A DNA stretch of 64,000 nucleotides from Phalacrocorax aristotelis (taxonomy: Eukaryota; Chordata; Aves; Suliformes; Phalacrocoracidae): positions 7,121,182 to 7,185,181 of the forward strand of contig NC_134288.1 of NCBI RefSeq assembly GCF_949628215.1, given 5' to 3'. A model generated the notes under the pieces. That model was not told the origin of the DNA. It made no database searches and worked only from the letters and a program-made list of their open reading frames with translations. A program made the translations under genes and the position numbers. This document shows positions 25,821-46,900 of this stretch, piece after piece; positions within the stretch are counted from its first letter, which is position 1, and every line of letters begins with the position of its first letter.

Positions 25821-27163
25821 GCGGGGGGAAGGGGAGGCCATCCAAATAAACCTGCAGTGTGGCACATCCTCTGTGTGGCAGCCACCACCCCAGGCGCCCA
25901 CCCAGCGAGAAGGACACAGGCGGCTGCCTGGCGTTACACCAACCCCACCGAGGTTTGCTCGGTGGTTTCCACCATCACACCGTGGCGTTTGCAACATAAC
26001 AAGCCCTGTGTGTGCCATGGGGCAGTGTGCCGTGATCTGGGTAATGCACAGGCTGAGTGGGTTGGGGCAGCTGGGGCAGGGGAGGCTGTGATGGCAGCCG
26101 GCAGCGCTGGGGGAGCATCAGCTCATTCTCCTTTGCTGCCATCTATGTGCAAGCCCTCCCCTTGGTCTATGCCTTGGTGGCTGAGGGCATAAAGGCAGGA
26201 GGCTGCGTCTGATCTGCCTTCCAGGCTTGCTCCCAGCAGGGTTGGATGGCAGCGCAGCAAAAACCTGCCTGTGCCCCATCCCCGTCCATTTGGGATATTT
26301 CCCCTTCATGAGGCATGAAATCTGGGCTCCAGCCGGGACAGGAGCCCATTGGGATGCTGCTCAGGCCCGTGAAGCTGGGGGTGCCGTGGGGGGGCTGGAT
26401 CCCCTCTGTGCTGGGCAAGCTGGAGCACCTCGGGGGCAGCTGAAGCCTCTGCCCAGTGCCAGGTGAGCAGGGCTGGCTGGAGAGAGATTTCTTTTTCAAT
26501 ATGAGAGTGGGGGGAAAGGGCAGCTCGTGCCCTGAGCCATGGCTGCTAAGTGTCCCCCATCACACACTTGCAGCAGGGAACTATCCTTTTTGAAAAATTT
26601 GGCCAAAGTATGCTTTTTTGGCTGAGTCAGGGCTTGAGCAGCATGTAGTGCTCCCAGACCTTGTGTGTGGTTCATACCATAGCATCTGTCTGTGCTGTTG
26701 GGGATGGAGAAGGTGACTCTCATCCTTAGGGACAAGGTCCCCAGCTGGTGGTTGACCCTCCCAGCCACCAGTCCCAGCTGTCTCGAGATGGAGCAGCGGG
26801 GCTGGGAACACTGGTGTGTCCAGAGGAACTGGCTTTGCTTCTCCCCCCAAAAACCCTTCGGTGAGCTGGGAGTGCTGGCGCTCCCATCTCACCCTGGGGT
26901 ATTGCTCAGGGTGGTTCCAGCCGCCTCCTCTCCTGTCCCCGGGTGGGTTTGATGAAGTGGAGCAGAGAATTGTCCCCTCTTCACACATGAGAGATCAGAG
27001 CAAGTGAGTGTGAGCTGCTGGCCCCATGCTGGAGGGATGAGGAGGAGGAGGAGGAAGGCAGCGGCAGCCCTAGGCACCAGACCGTGGCATGGGAGGGAGA
27101 AGGCAGCAGGGTGCAGGGACGGCGGCGGCTGCCACGGGTGTTGACGTCCCCTCTGTCTCGCAG

Positions 27164-27239
27164 GCTGCGGCGGGAGCTGAGCTGACTTTGCCGGTGGCCC
27201 CTCCCCACCCCGCGGCAAGGCTGTAGCCAGAAAGCACCG
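27164..27239 (+). other. SRC: Candidate SRC internal 5'-UTR exon
   Basis: A 76-base segment bounded by an excellent acceptor (CCCCTCTGTCTCGCAG|GCTGCGG) and donor (AAGCACCG|GTAAGAC). It is GC-rich, carries no ATG, and sits on the SRC strand before the coding exon. Chicken and human SRC transcripts are known to differ in their 5' non-coding exons, so such an exon is plausible. The splice sites are seen; use of the exon is inference. Confidence 0.35.
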
Positions 27240-29059
27240 GTAAGACATCTCCGACGGCCCCGGGGAGGGGGGATCGGGCTGCTTTGCTGAATGAACCCAC
27301 CCAGGAAAAGGGGAACCCTCTTGACCCCCTGGGGGAGCTCCAATCTGGGGTACCGGGTGCTCTGCAACAGCTGGATTTGGCCCTCGAGCATCCGTGGGTG
27401 GGTGGGGTGCTGGGTACAAGAGCAAAAGGCAGAACCCTCCCTTCGTCCTTCCCACCCCTTGGCGCTCCCCGCTGCGTGGCCGGCCCATGGGGCAGAGCTG
27501 AGGCCTCGCAGCTTGGCACCGCGGTGGTTTGCGATTTGCCGCTGGCGCTGACCCCCCGGAGCGGAAACCAGGGGAGTTCCTGCAGGCTGCGACGTGCCCG
27601 GGGTGCTAATCCCCGCCGCAGGAAAGCTGCCTCCGTGTGCCGCCTCGCATCAGTCAGAGGCAAGCGCCAGGAATGCTGGCCACGCTCCAGCCTGCCACCG
27701 CCGCACAAGCCTTGGGAGGGGAAGCCCTGCCGAAAGCCGAGGCACTGGCTGGGTTGGGGAGTGGTACTGAGCCCCCCCATCCCAGCACTCTCGGCTGCAG
27801 AAAGCACAGGAGTAGAGAGTTATCCCACCAGGCATCGGCTGGGCTGCCCTGGCTGGATGCTGGCATCCTCTGAGCATGCCTGCAGCCTGTTACATGTAGA
27901 AATACTCTACGTTAGACATAAATACAGCATAGCTGCTGGTGGTGGGTATTTTTTGCAATCTGGCCACAGCTCCCACTGATGCTGCTGGGGTGTGCTGGGA
28001 GCTGCTGCAGCTGGGTGGTGGGTTCACCTACTTCCTCTCCGCCTCTTGGCTCCAGGGGGGTTTCCTCGCCAGGTCTGCTGGAGGCAGGGGGTGGGTCTCT
28101 CCCCACTGGTGGGGCTGGTGCACGGCCTCTCTTTCCCTGGGGACCTGAGTGCCCAGCACATTCCTGCTGTCATTAATAACTCTTCCACCAAGCTTTTGCA
28201 CAACCCCCTGCGTCCTACCAGGGGAACTTGCACCCTTTCCTTGCCAGCTGCCAAGGCAGCAGTGTGGGAGCTGCAGGGGATTTGTCAGACCCCCATCTCC
28301 TCCCTGGGGGTTGGTGGGGAGCATCATCCCTAGGGCAGCTGCAGGTCTAAAGCTGCGTGGTTGCGTTGGCTGAGTTACCTGGGACTTGGAGTGGGGATGG
28401 TACAAGGCTGCCAGTGCCTCTGGGCATATTTTGGGGTTGCCAGCCTATGTTTTGCACTAGCCAAATTGTGTGCGTGTGTTTAGGTGCAAAGGTGTTTGCA
28501 ACAGGAGAGCTTGGAGCTGTGCTCACTGCTCTGCAGCCCCTTCCCCAGGGCCACAGGCTTGTGCCTCCTCCTCCTCCACCTCCTCTTTGGCTCCTGCAGC
28601 CAAAGCCCTGACAGCTGGATTGGGCCCCATCAGAGCAGCATGTCCCAGTGAGCAGCACAGTTCCAGCAAAGCCCTTGACAAGAAGGGCTAACACACAGGC
28701 GCAAGCGGGGGCTTGTGATGTGTGTTGGAGAGCTCTCCCTCCCCAAAACCACTGTGCAAGAAGGGATGAACTTGTGGTCCCTGGCCAGGACCTGCCTGGA
28801 AGATGCATGTCCCGTGCCCGTGGGCTAATGGGTGTGAAGGCAAGGACCCTCCCTGCTTTGGGGACATTGGGGAAGTGCCTGGGGATCTCCCCTTTCTGTG
28901 CCCTGCTCCTGACTGCTTCTCTAGGCATACTGACTATTTTATACTCTGATTTTTCTCAGCGCGCTGATAAACCAGTTGCTGACCCAGGCAGCAGCCCTGC
29001 GGGGTGTGCTCAGGGGATGCTTGTGTCCCCATAGTGCTGCTAAATCCGCTGCCCCGGTC

Positions 29060-29243
29060 GGGGTGTTTTCCTGCCTGGGGAAGTGCTGCTTCCAGGGGAA
29101 ACTCTGAGCGGCTGCGCCCCTTGCTCAGAGCCGCGTGGACAGTCACAAGCCGCGCGGTCACAGCCCCGCCGTGCCCCGCTTTCCTCCCCGCACTGCCGCT
29201 GCCATCCCGGGAGCACCAGCGGGCGCCGGAGCCCCGGGTGGAG
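29060..29243 (+). promoter_or_regulatory. SRC: Candidate alternative SRC promoter / first exon
   Basis: A second local CpG-rich patch (GCCGCGTGG, AAGCCGCGCGGTC, GGGCGCCGGAGCCCCGGG) ends in a consensus donor, GGTGGAG|GTGAGCA, with the cut after 29243. This combination, about 1.7 kb upstream of the first coding exon, is what an alternative first exon would look like. There is no direct evidence of transcription. Confidence 0.3.
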
Positions 29244-30267
29244 GTGAGCAAAGGGCTGGCGGGAGGATGGGGAGGTTCGCTTTCCTTAGCAGTGGGGGCT
29301 TTTTCTCGTCCTTTCTAAGGTCCTGCTTTCCCCCACAGTTCTGCTTTAACATCTTCTGCACTAGGGTTTTAAAAGCATATTTGTTTACAGGACAGACCCC
29401 CTCCCCTTCACTGTGGGCTCTGCTTCCAGATTGTTGTCGGTGGCAATTTGCAAGTACAAAGCTTGTATTTGACCTTCCTTTGCTCCAAGGCCCCCAAAGC
29501 CCAGCACAGATATGCGTGGGCTGACTCCCATGGCAGATAGAGGCATCAGTCCCTCCTCATCGCTTGCACACGTAGGAGGCTGCTCCCTGCCAGAGTGGCT
29601 GCCATAGCTGTACCCAGCCTGAAAAATCAGTTTGTTCTGATTCCCAAACCCTGGCGGGGTCTGATCCCACTGGCAGTGTTGCAGCTGAAGGAAACCTGCG
29701 TGGAGGTGGGACAGGAGATGCTGCCAGTCATCTGTGCAATTTGGGAGCTGGAAAACGGTAGATGGAAGTTTTGGAAAATAAGCTCTGATCGTCAGGCACA
29801 GCCCTCGCTGTGGGGAGGGGAGCTGGGGGAGGAGCAGAGCTTGTGCCTGGCACCCCTAAACTTCCCCATGTCAGGACATTGACACTGGGGCTGTGCAGGC
29901 TGCTGGAGCTGCCCTGCGGCTCTGGCCCTGCTCGTGGGGGCTCGGCCTGAGTTTCTGTCGAAAGCTGGGTTAGAAGAACGGTCTGTTGGGTGAGGCTGAG
30001 CCCTTGGCAAAGCCTGGGTGGCAGCTGCATCCAGGTACCCATCCAGTCTGCACCCCACAGGATGGGGCTGCCTCCTCGGCCTCTTCCCTGTTTGTTTTTT
30101 ATTAGAGATATTCTCCTTCTCGGTTGTCTCCATCTCCCTTTTTCCTCCTGCCATGTGTGATATAGCCTAAATATTTCCCTCCATAGCTTCAGGACACTGC
30201 TGGATATCCTGCCATCTTTGGAGACTCCAAATAATTCCCTTCCTTCATTTATATCATTACCTTGAAG

Positions 30268-30320
30268 GTATTTATAGAGCATGATCTTGAGTAGAAAGGA
30301 AGGCATGACTATATATAAAG
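30268..30320 (+). promoter_or_regulatory. TATA/MEF2-like element upstream of SRC coding exon
   Basis: CTATATATAA at 30309-30318 fits the MEF2 consensus YTAWWWWTAR exactly and also resembles a TATA box (CTATATATAAAG). GTATTTATAG at 30268-30277 is one base from the same consensus. It lies 620 bases upstream of the first coding exon in an AT-rich patch. It could be a tissue-restricted promoter or enhancer; a shorter SRC-locus transcript has been described in chicken skeletal muscle. The link is speculative. Confidence 0.25.
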
Positions 30321-30878
30321 CCGAGATCCCTTGGTCTTTAGCTGCTAACTGCCTGGAACGGCTCCTGATTTAAACTTTTCACCCATTTGCTGCACGTTTT
30401 GGACTTCACAGGAACATACTCAGCATTGAAATCCCCATCCTGAGCAAGAAGAGTGATGCAGCTATGGGTTCTCCAAATTTGTGCCATCGGAGTAATCCAA
30501 ACTCATGAATATTTGTCTGGGTGTTGCCTTCTCCTGTCCATGCCCTGGTAGAAACCTTTGTGTAGGAGGAGATGTGGCTGGCCCTAGGGCATCTGCAGTT
30601 GCCCTCCAGAGCACCGGTCCAGGCTTTGTGCTCAGCATCCTTGCTCCACAATCCCACGGCTAAGCGTCCTTCCCTCCCCTCCCAAAGCTCCACTCCCAGA
30701 GTTTTGCTGGCTGCTGCGGCGAGGCAGGAGGTGGCTCGGCATTAATGAGGGGCAATGCTATCCCAGGGCAAGGGCAGGATGGCCAGACTTTCCATCAGCT
30801 GATGCTTGAGAAGACTTTGGAGGTTGTTTCATTTCCTAGTGGGCAGGCGTCTGTCACGCAAGCCCTGGGAAGCAGCTT

Positions 30879-30904
30879 AATAATAATAACAATAATAATA
30901 ATAA
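30879..30904 (+). repeat. (TAA)n microsatellite before SRC coding exon 1
   Basis: TAATAATAATAACAATAATAATAATA, about 26 bases with one interruption, ends 30 bases before the acceptor of the first SRC coding exon. It lies in the usual branch-point zone and separates it from the pyrimidine tract. Confidence 0.9.
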
Positions 30905-30943
30905 GTCCTCTGCATGTGTGTCTGTCTCCTCCAGCCCGGGACC

Positions 30944-40874
<9,931 letters not shown>

Positions 40875-43865
40875 ACCCGGCGCTCCTCCTGGCACCAGGG
40901 ATGCTGCTGTCCTCGCCATGGGGCACTGAGGACTGGGCTCCCTGCCGAGGGGCCGTTTTTTTGTGGAGCAGCCCCGGAGCAGGATGGGGCATTGCTTCTG
41001 GATGCAGCCAGGGGAGGTGCTGGGCTCCTCTGTTGCTCATTAAGACTTCTGGCCCGTGTTTAACGAAGCGGTACTGTCCCACTGGCAGGAGGAGCCTGCA
41101 GGCACCAGCGGAGCCAGCTTGGGAGGGCAAGCAGAGCATCTCCCACTGAGAGACTTGGCTTTTGGGAGACCTTTCCCCCCTAGCAACTCTGGGGTGAGCC
41201 CAGAGGAATTGGGGGACAGCATCACCCCACCTCGGACACACGGCCCTGGTCTCCTGCACCCCCTTTTTAAATCAGCACAAATTTCCCTGCCCCTTCACCC
41301 TCCCCACCATCCCCCCCTTGGCTCTGTTTCTCCCAAGGGTGCTGGCAGAGATATTTCACCGCGGGGAAGGCACAATCCCTGGCTGGTTCGGACACGGTGA
41401 TGTGCCAGGGTGGTGGTACCAGCAGAATGCTGGTGGTCCCCCTTCCCTGGGTGTCCCTCCGGCCTTGTCAGCTAGCAGGCACCAGGAGCATGAAATGCGG
41501 CTGCTCATGGCTCTGGTAACCAACACCATCCCATGGGAGCACCTGGGTGCACGTTTGAGTCTTCCAGTTGTGTCTGTCCCCCCAAGGGACATGTCTCGTC
41601 TCTCCTAGGAGCAGCACTGGGGGTGTGCCGGCAGAGCCCTCGCCCTGCCTGCAGCCAGCCCTGCTGCCTCGGCTGTGCTTTCTCCCACCAAGCACTCCTG
41701 GTCTTCCACCTGGCCCCCTGGGAGGTGCCCCACAGCCCCCCGCGCCTCCCTCCCCTGGCTCCACCGCCAGCTTTCCCACCAGCAGGGTCCCCCAGGCTCG
41801 CCCTGCCACCAAATCCGGTGCCACTGTGGGGCTTGGGTGTGTGGCACGTGTGGCTATTCAGGGTATGGGAGTGTTTTGAGGGAACTACTCATCTTTCACA
41901 GATGTTTTTGTCCACTTGGTACATTTTTAGCTGCCTTCCCCCCCATCCCTCACATCTCAACTGCTGGGTTGCAGTCCCCATGCAGTGGGAGCATCCCCAG
42001 ACATGGGCCACCATCCTGGAGGAGAGTCCTGGGAAGCACTGTACTGCACGGGAGACATTTGCATCCCCGTCTACCCCCTGCCTGCTCCCAAAAGCCTCAG
42101 CTGTGTTTCAGCGGCAGGTGGCTATCTGCGCCCAGTTTTGCCCCTGCACACATCCCCTGGGGCTGAACCCCGTGGCCAGTGGGGCAGCACCCAGCCCCTG
42201 CACTCTCCTGCCCAGCGCCTGCTTGTACATAGCCCTCGAGGCGTCCCTGTGCTCTCCCAAACATTGACTTAGTTGCATGTGTTGTTTTTCCCCCCCCCTT
42301 CTTGCAGCTGTACCCAGCTGGAAACCCTTCACTGTGGTGGCTCACGAGGCTTCACTCCCTCAGCGCTCGGGTCCTGGGCACCCTCCCTTAGAAAGACCTG
42401 GGGGCTCTTTGGATGGTCTCCTGGATGAGTGGTGGGGTGGGGGCTCAAGGGGTTGCTGCAGGGCAGGGGTGCTGTGGGGCAGGGCACCATCAGGATGGAC
42501 CTGGAGAGGGGAGCCAACAGCTTTGCCCTCTGGGTCCTCAGGCAGTGGGCTTTCTTTGCCTCCCCATCACTTGTGGGATGGGGTTTCCCTCCAGCACAGC
42601 CACCTTGCAGGCAGCAGGCCTAAACCGCCTCTCCCCAGCCCCCACTGTGCTGCCAGTGTCCCATGAAAGCTGGGTGAGAGCCAAGCATGGGGGGGGGGGA
42701 GGCAGCCAAAACCCCCTCCCCAAACCTTTGCCGGAGCAGGGCCCAGGCACACCGCTGCCTCCCACTTGTTCCTGTAGTTCCCCAACCACTTATTCATGAA
42801 CCAAGTACTTGGCTGGTTGGTGGGTCTGTTTTAATGAGTGCTCTTCAGCAGTATGGAGAGATCCTGCTGGCTTGGACAACAGTGACTAGTTTAATGGATT
42901 TTTTTTGTTTGTTTTTTTAAACCATTTTGGGACTCAGAGCCTTTTCTCCCCCCTTCTGAGCAGATTTGCTGTGCCTGCATTTCTGTGTTTGGACAGGGAC
43001 TCTCCAAACCTCGATGTTCTGGGTCTTTCCATGTTTGCATCCCTGGGGCAGGCGGCTGCCGCATCCCCATTGGCACTGCCACAGAAACCCCATCCCGCGG
43101 CAGCGATCCGAGGGGTGTCCTGTGCCATAGCTCTGCCTAAATTATACAAAATCCCCATCCCCAGGAGAAACCTCTTAAAACTGTAATGTGTGGAAGCCAG
43201 ATTTGATCTGAAAGCTGGGGGGAGAGAGGGCAAGAGCACATGTTAAGGTTTGCCCTTCGCTTGTCTGCAGCACGCACAGAGTCTTGCACGAGCACAGCGG
43301 GGTGGGGACGGGCTTCACCCGGCAGTTTCATTTAGTGGCTCTTTCTGGCAAGTGGCAGAGCAGGAACACACCCTCGGCTCAAGGAACACCCTGGGCTGGC
43401 TTAATTCCCCGTGGGTTTTGGCAAGCTCTGACAACAAAGAGTAAAGCAATCCCAGAGGAGCTCCCCTGCACATGCATGTCTACGTGTCTGTGTGTCCATG
43501 CAGCAATTTTGGTGGGACCCAGCATCTCCTGTCTTGCCACTGCAGCCAGCACGACCCGGAGGCCCTGCGGCTCAGGAGCCTCTCCTCTATCACCATTGTC
43601 GTCTGCCAATTTAGTTTTTAAGCCAATAAACTCTAGAGGGGGACCCCCAACCAAGGATGCTCTTTGGCTTCCCGGGGTCAATAGTGCCCTACAAGTTATG
43701 CTCCTCTGCTGTTTCCATTTTTTTAAACAGTGTTTTGTAAGATCTCCAACCGACTATGCAGAGAACATGTGGATCTGTGTCTCTCTCCCCAGCTCCCCTC
43801 TCCCCCCCACCTGCCTTTTTCAGTGTCAAAGTAAAATATTTAGCTTTTTTTTTTTTTTGGATAAC

Positions 43866-43871
43866 AATAAA
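43866..43871 (+). terminator. SRC: SRC polyadenylation signal (candidate 1)
   Basis: AATAAA in GATAACAATAAAACTTTGG, followed 35-60 bases later by GU/G-rich TTTGTGGGTGGTGGGGGG, a good downstream element. An earlier AATAAA is at 43625-43630 and an ATTAAA variant at 43972-43977, so several ends are possible. Confidence 0.55.
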
Positions 43872-43971
43872 ACTTTGGAAAAAGAACCTGAAAAGGTCCA
43901 GCTTTGTGGGTGGTGGGGGGTGGAGATGCTTTGAAACTCTAATGTTGATGTAAATACTTTGCAATTTGATA

Positions 43972-43977
43972 ATTAAA
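43972..43977 (+). terminator. SRC: SRC polyadenylation signal (candidate 2, ATTAAA)
   Basis: ATTAAA in TTTGATAATTAAATACAAAC, followed by AAAAAGTGTAGTTCATGTTTG. It is the common variant signal with a plausible GU-rich element, about 100 bases after the canonical one. The two may be used alternatively. Confidence 0.45.
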
Positions 43978-43999
43978 TACAAACAGACCTCACAAACAA

Positions 44000-46900
44000 A
44001 AAAGTGTAGTTCATGTTTGAGAACACTTCTTAGCATCCCCGTTACAGGAGTCGGTGGTTCCTGGAGCACTGGAGCATGTACAATGCCCATGTGTGGCTCC
44101 TGGTGCTTCAGGGGCTTTTTCTGCCCAATGTTTATGGGAGCTGTTGCCACTTCTGTGCTGCCAGAGCCACTCCTGTGTCCCCACATGGGCTCATGGTCCA
44201 GCACAGCCCAAGTGCCTGCTCTTCATCCATCATGTCCCTCCTGCTCTGAGGGCCAGGGCCAGCTGCTGGCAGTGATGGGCGAGCTCCCTGTGCCCGGACC
44301 ACTCTGACAGGGAAGCACTGCCGTGGTGGGTGCAGAATCAGGCCATTGTGCTCCGAGCTGAGCTAGGATGCAGCCTACATCACCGGTGGGATCCCAGCTG
44401 CAGCCGTCAAGGCCAAGCAGAGGGCTGTGGCACAAGCCGCCAGCACATGGCATTAGCTGGGAGGGAACCTGGGGGCTCCCCTACGGCGTCCATCGCTGCT
44501 TGCCAGCCTCTGCATGCTGGGACACCCGGGTCCTTGCCACATGTAGGGAGCACTGGCCCCTGTGGGGCTGAGTGACACAGTGACCCTGGTGTGTACGTTG
44601 ATCTGGCCAAAGCCAGGGCCAGCGGAGCTGCCCCAGGACCAGCAGGGAGGAAATGTGACTGCTAACACCCCTCAGCTGGGCTGGGGGGTCAGGACGGTGG
44701 GGGTAGCCCTCCTTTCAGCAGAATCCCATCAGCAACTGCAAGGAGCAGACCTGCTTTGTTAGGATAATTAGCAGGTGCTGATTGGGATCCCTCACTCAGT
44801 GATTATAGCTGGTGTTGGGGAGAGCAGGCCCTCTGAAAGCAGGATGGCTGCTGCCCTCCTTCATCACCACCACTGCCGCAGTCTGGGGTGGCTTTAGTGC
44901 CCTGAGCCCCTGGGTCTGGCTGCTCGGCGCTGGTAGGCAGCTGCTCCCTCCTCCTCGGGCTGGTAAGTGACTCAGATATCACCTTAAATGTTTAATACTT
45001 TATGCTTTGCTTCTCTTTAAAGCAATTAAGTGATTGAGGGATTATCTCTTGTCCGTAAGTGCCTTGGTCCCTGTGTGACGTGTGGGTTGGCAAGGTCCCC
45101 CCCGGGAGAGGAGCTGGGGCTGAGGCTCCTCCAGCTCTCGGTTTTGCCCCTTTGGCATCACCGCTCAGGAGCGGGAAGGCTGGGATGCTGTGGCGAGACT
45201 GGGGTGCTGTGGTCCAGCCCAAGCCCTGGGGCAGTGTGGGTGTCTGTGGTGGGTCATGCCCGGGGGGGTGAGAATATCAGGTTCAGTACTTCCAAACCCT
45301 GGCTATGGCACTGCTCACTTCCTCCTCTCGCTGCCCCCTTTGCTTTTTGTCTGGTTGTCAGCCTTGGTGGCAACTGGAACTTCTTAAAAAGATGGTGAGG
45401 GCAGTTGGCAGTACCTGCACCACCTGGCAATGGTCGGTGGCTGTTCTGCTGTGGTGACACCCCTCACGACTCCCAAGTCCTTTGGAGAGTGGGAAGGGGG
45501 TGATGCTAGCCTGGAGGGGGCAGAGGCTCGCTGGGCCAGGAGGTGTGAGATGGGAATCACTGTTGGGTCTGCTCTTGCCAGGCGTCCACAGCATGAGCCA
45601 GGCAGATGCGCCTGGCAGATTACACCACGTGCCTCCTTGAATACACTTAATCTTGCTGTTTGCTTCACACTTGTGTTGCGCCCTGTAAGCCCAGGAGAGG
45701 ATTTGGGCATTAGGGAGGGGGCTGTGGCTGCCCCCACAGCAGGTCTGGTGAGGAGGCAGAGATCCTGTGCTGGGCAGCTTGTGTTGGCAGTGGGTTTCTA
45801 AAGTGGCAAGGATGAGTTGTTGTTTGGCCTGAACATCCCCTTCACTTTCCCCAAAGCTCAGTGGTAGCACCCCAAAAGTGCACTGAGTCCTGGCTCCTGA
45901 TCCCAGCTCCCAGAGGATAAAAGAGGAAAATGCTGAGTGTGTGTGGGACAGCCCACGCTGTGGAACTGCTCTTGTGTGCTGAGGATCGCCTGGAGCAAAT
46001 CCTGGGCAGTGCTGTGGGTCTGGGGTCTCTCCCATAGCCCAGACCCGGCAGGAGCAGGCTGGTGTTCATTAAAGGGCTGGCTTGCAGTGGGGCTGTGCCC
46101 CAGTGCCAGGTGCTTGAATCGGGCTGTCCATGCTGCTCCAGTCCCCGCTGTGCCTGCTGCTCACTGGTGGCAAAGGTGGAATGGGAGGCTGCTGGCATGC
46201 TTCAACTCGGAGGACAAAGCCTGTCTCTGCCCCTGCAGACTGCCACTCCTATTTCACGCCCCCAGCAGCAGGTCTGGGTGGCACCTGAGCCACCCGTCCT
46301 CCCGTTACCAGAGTGTTTGCCTTTGCTCAGAGGAGTAGCAAAACCTTCTTGCCAAGGGTTAATCCCAAGCTCCCAAGTCCTTATCTGATGTGTAGCTCGT
46401 GCCCCTCAGTGACTGAGGGCTAGGAAACTGTTCAGTGCAAGGAGCAAGAGACAGGCAAGACCAAAGGGCACTGGCAGGGTAGGGCTCTCGGTGGCCTGGA
46501 GTGATGTTTGTGGCTTTTCTGGCCTGGGGGGTTTGGTTGGACGAGTTTGGAGGCTGTGGGGCTACACCTCTGGACTCAGCTCTATCTCTGAGCTGGCTGG
46601 TGGGTGCTTCCAGCCCATACAGCTCCTCAGCTAGATAAACCTCTTTCCTCCACCTGCTGCTAACTTAATAAGGCCATGCTGTGGGCTTGGCAGGGTAAGG
46701 AGGAAAAGTGTTCAGGCAGGAGGCACTGATTGCCCAGCGAGATCTGGGGATGAATGGGACAGGGCCCGAGAGCTGGTTCCCTACCCGCACCCTGAGCGGT
46801 GCCTGGGAGCTTGACTGCCAAATGTCAGCCCCTGAGCTGAGATGTCTGGTAGATCTAGGGTTCAAAAAGCTATACCAGCCTGGCAGCCATGGCCAAAGCT

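Larger units (their letters stand above)
13616..30934 (+). other. SRC: SRC first intron(s)
   Basis: About 17 kb of GC-rich intronic DNA between the CpG island and the first coding exon. It contains small low-complexity tracts: a 15-16-bp GTTTCCCAGCCCCAA repeat (three units, 17574-17620), an ATCTG run near 25003, and a (TAA)n tract at 30879-30904. It also has several AT-rich islands and the candidate non-coding exons listed separately. No other protein gene or mobile element is recognisable; the many open frames of 100-240 codons have no family features and are typical of GC-rich avian introns. Confidence 0.65.
40875..43995 (+). other. SRC: SRC 3' UTR
   Basis: From the TAG to the candidate poly(A) sites is about 3.1 kb, GC-rich at first and AT-richer after 42800, where T runs and AATAAA-type signals appear. 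With roughly 0.4 kb of 5' UTR and 1.6 kb of coding sequence this predicts an mRNA of about 5 kb, or about 4.6-4.8 kb with the site near 43625. No second reading frame of note is seen. Confidence 0.6.

Noticed and set aside
27070-27807. 245- and 231-codon frames on opposite strands near 27.1-28.0 kb
   Set aside because: Mutually overlapping, GC-driven and without motifs; they conflict with the better splice-site evidence for a small non-coding exon.
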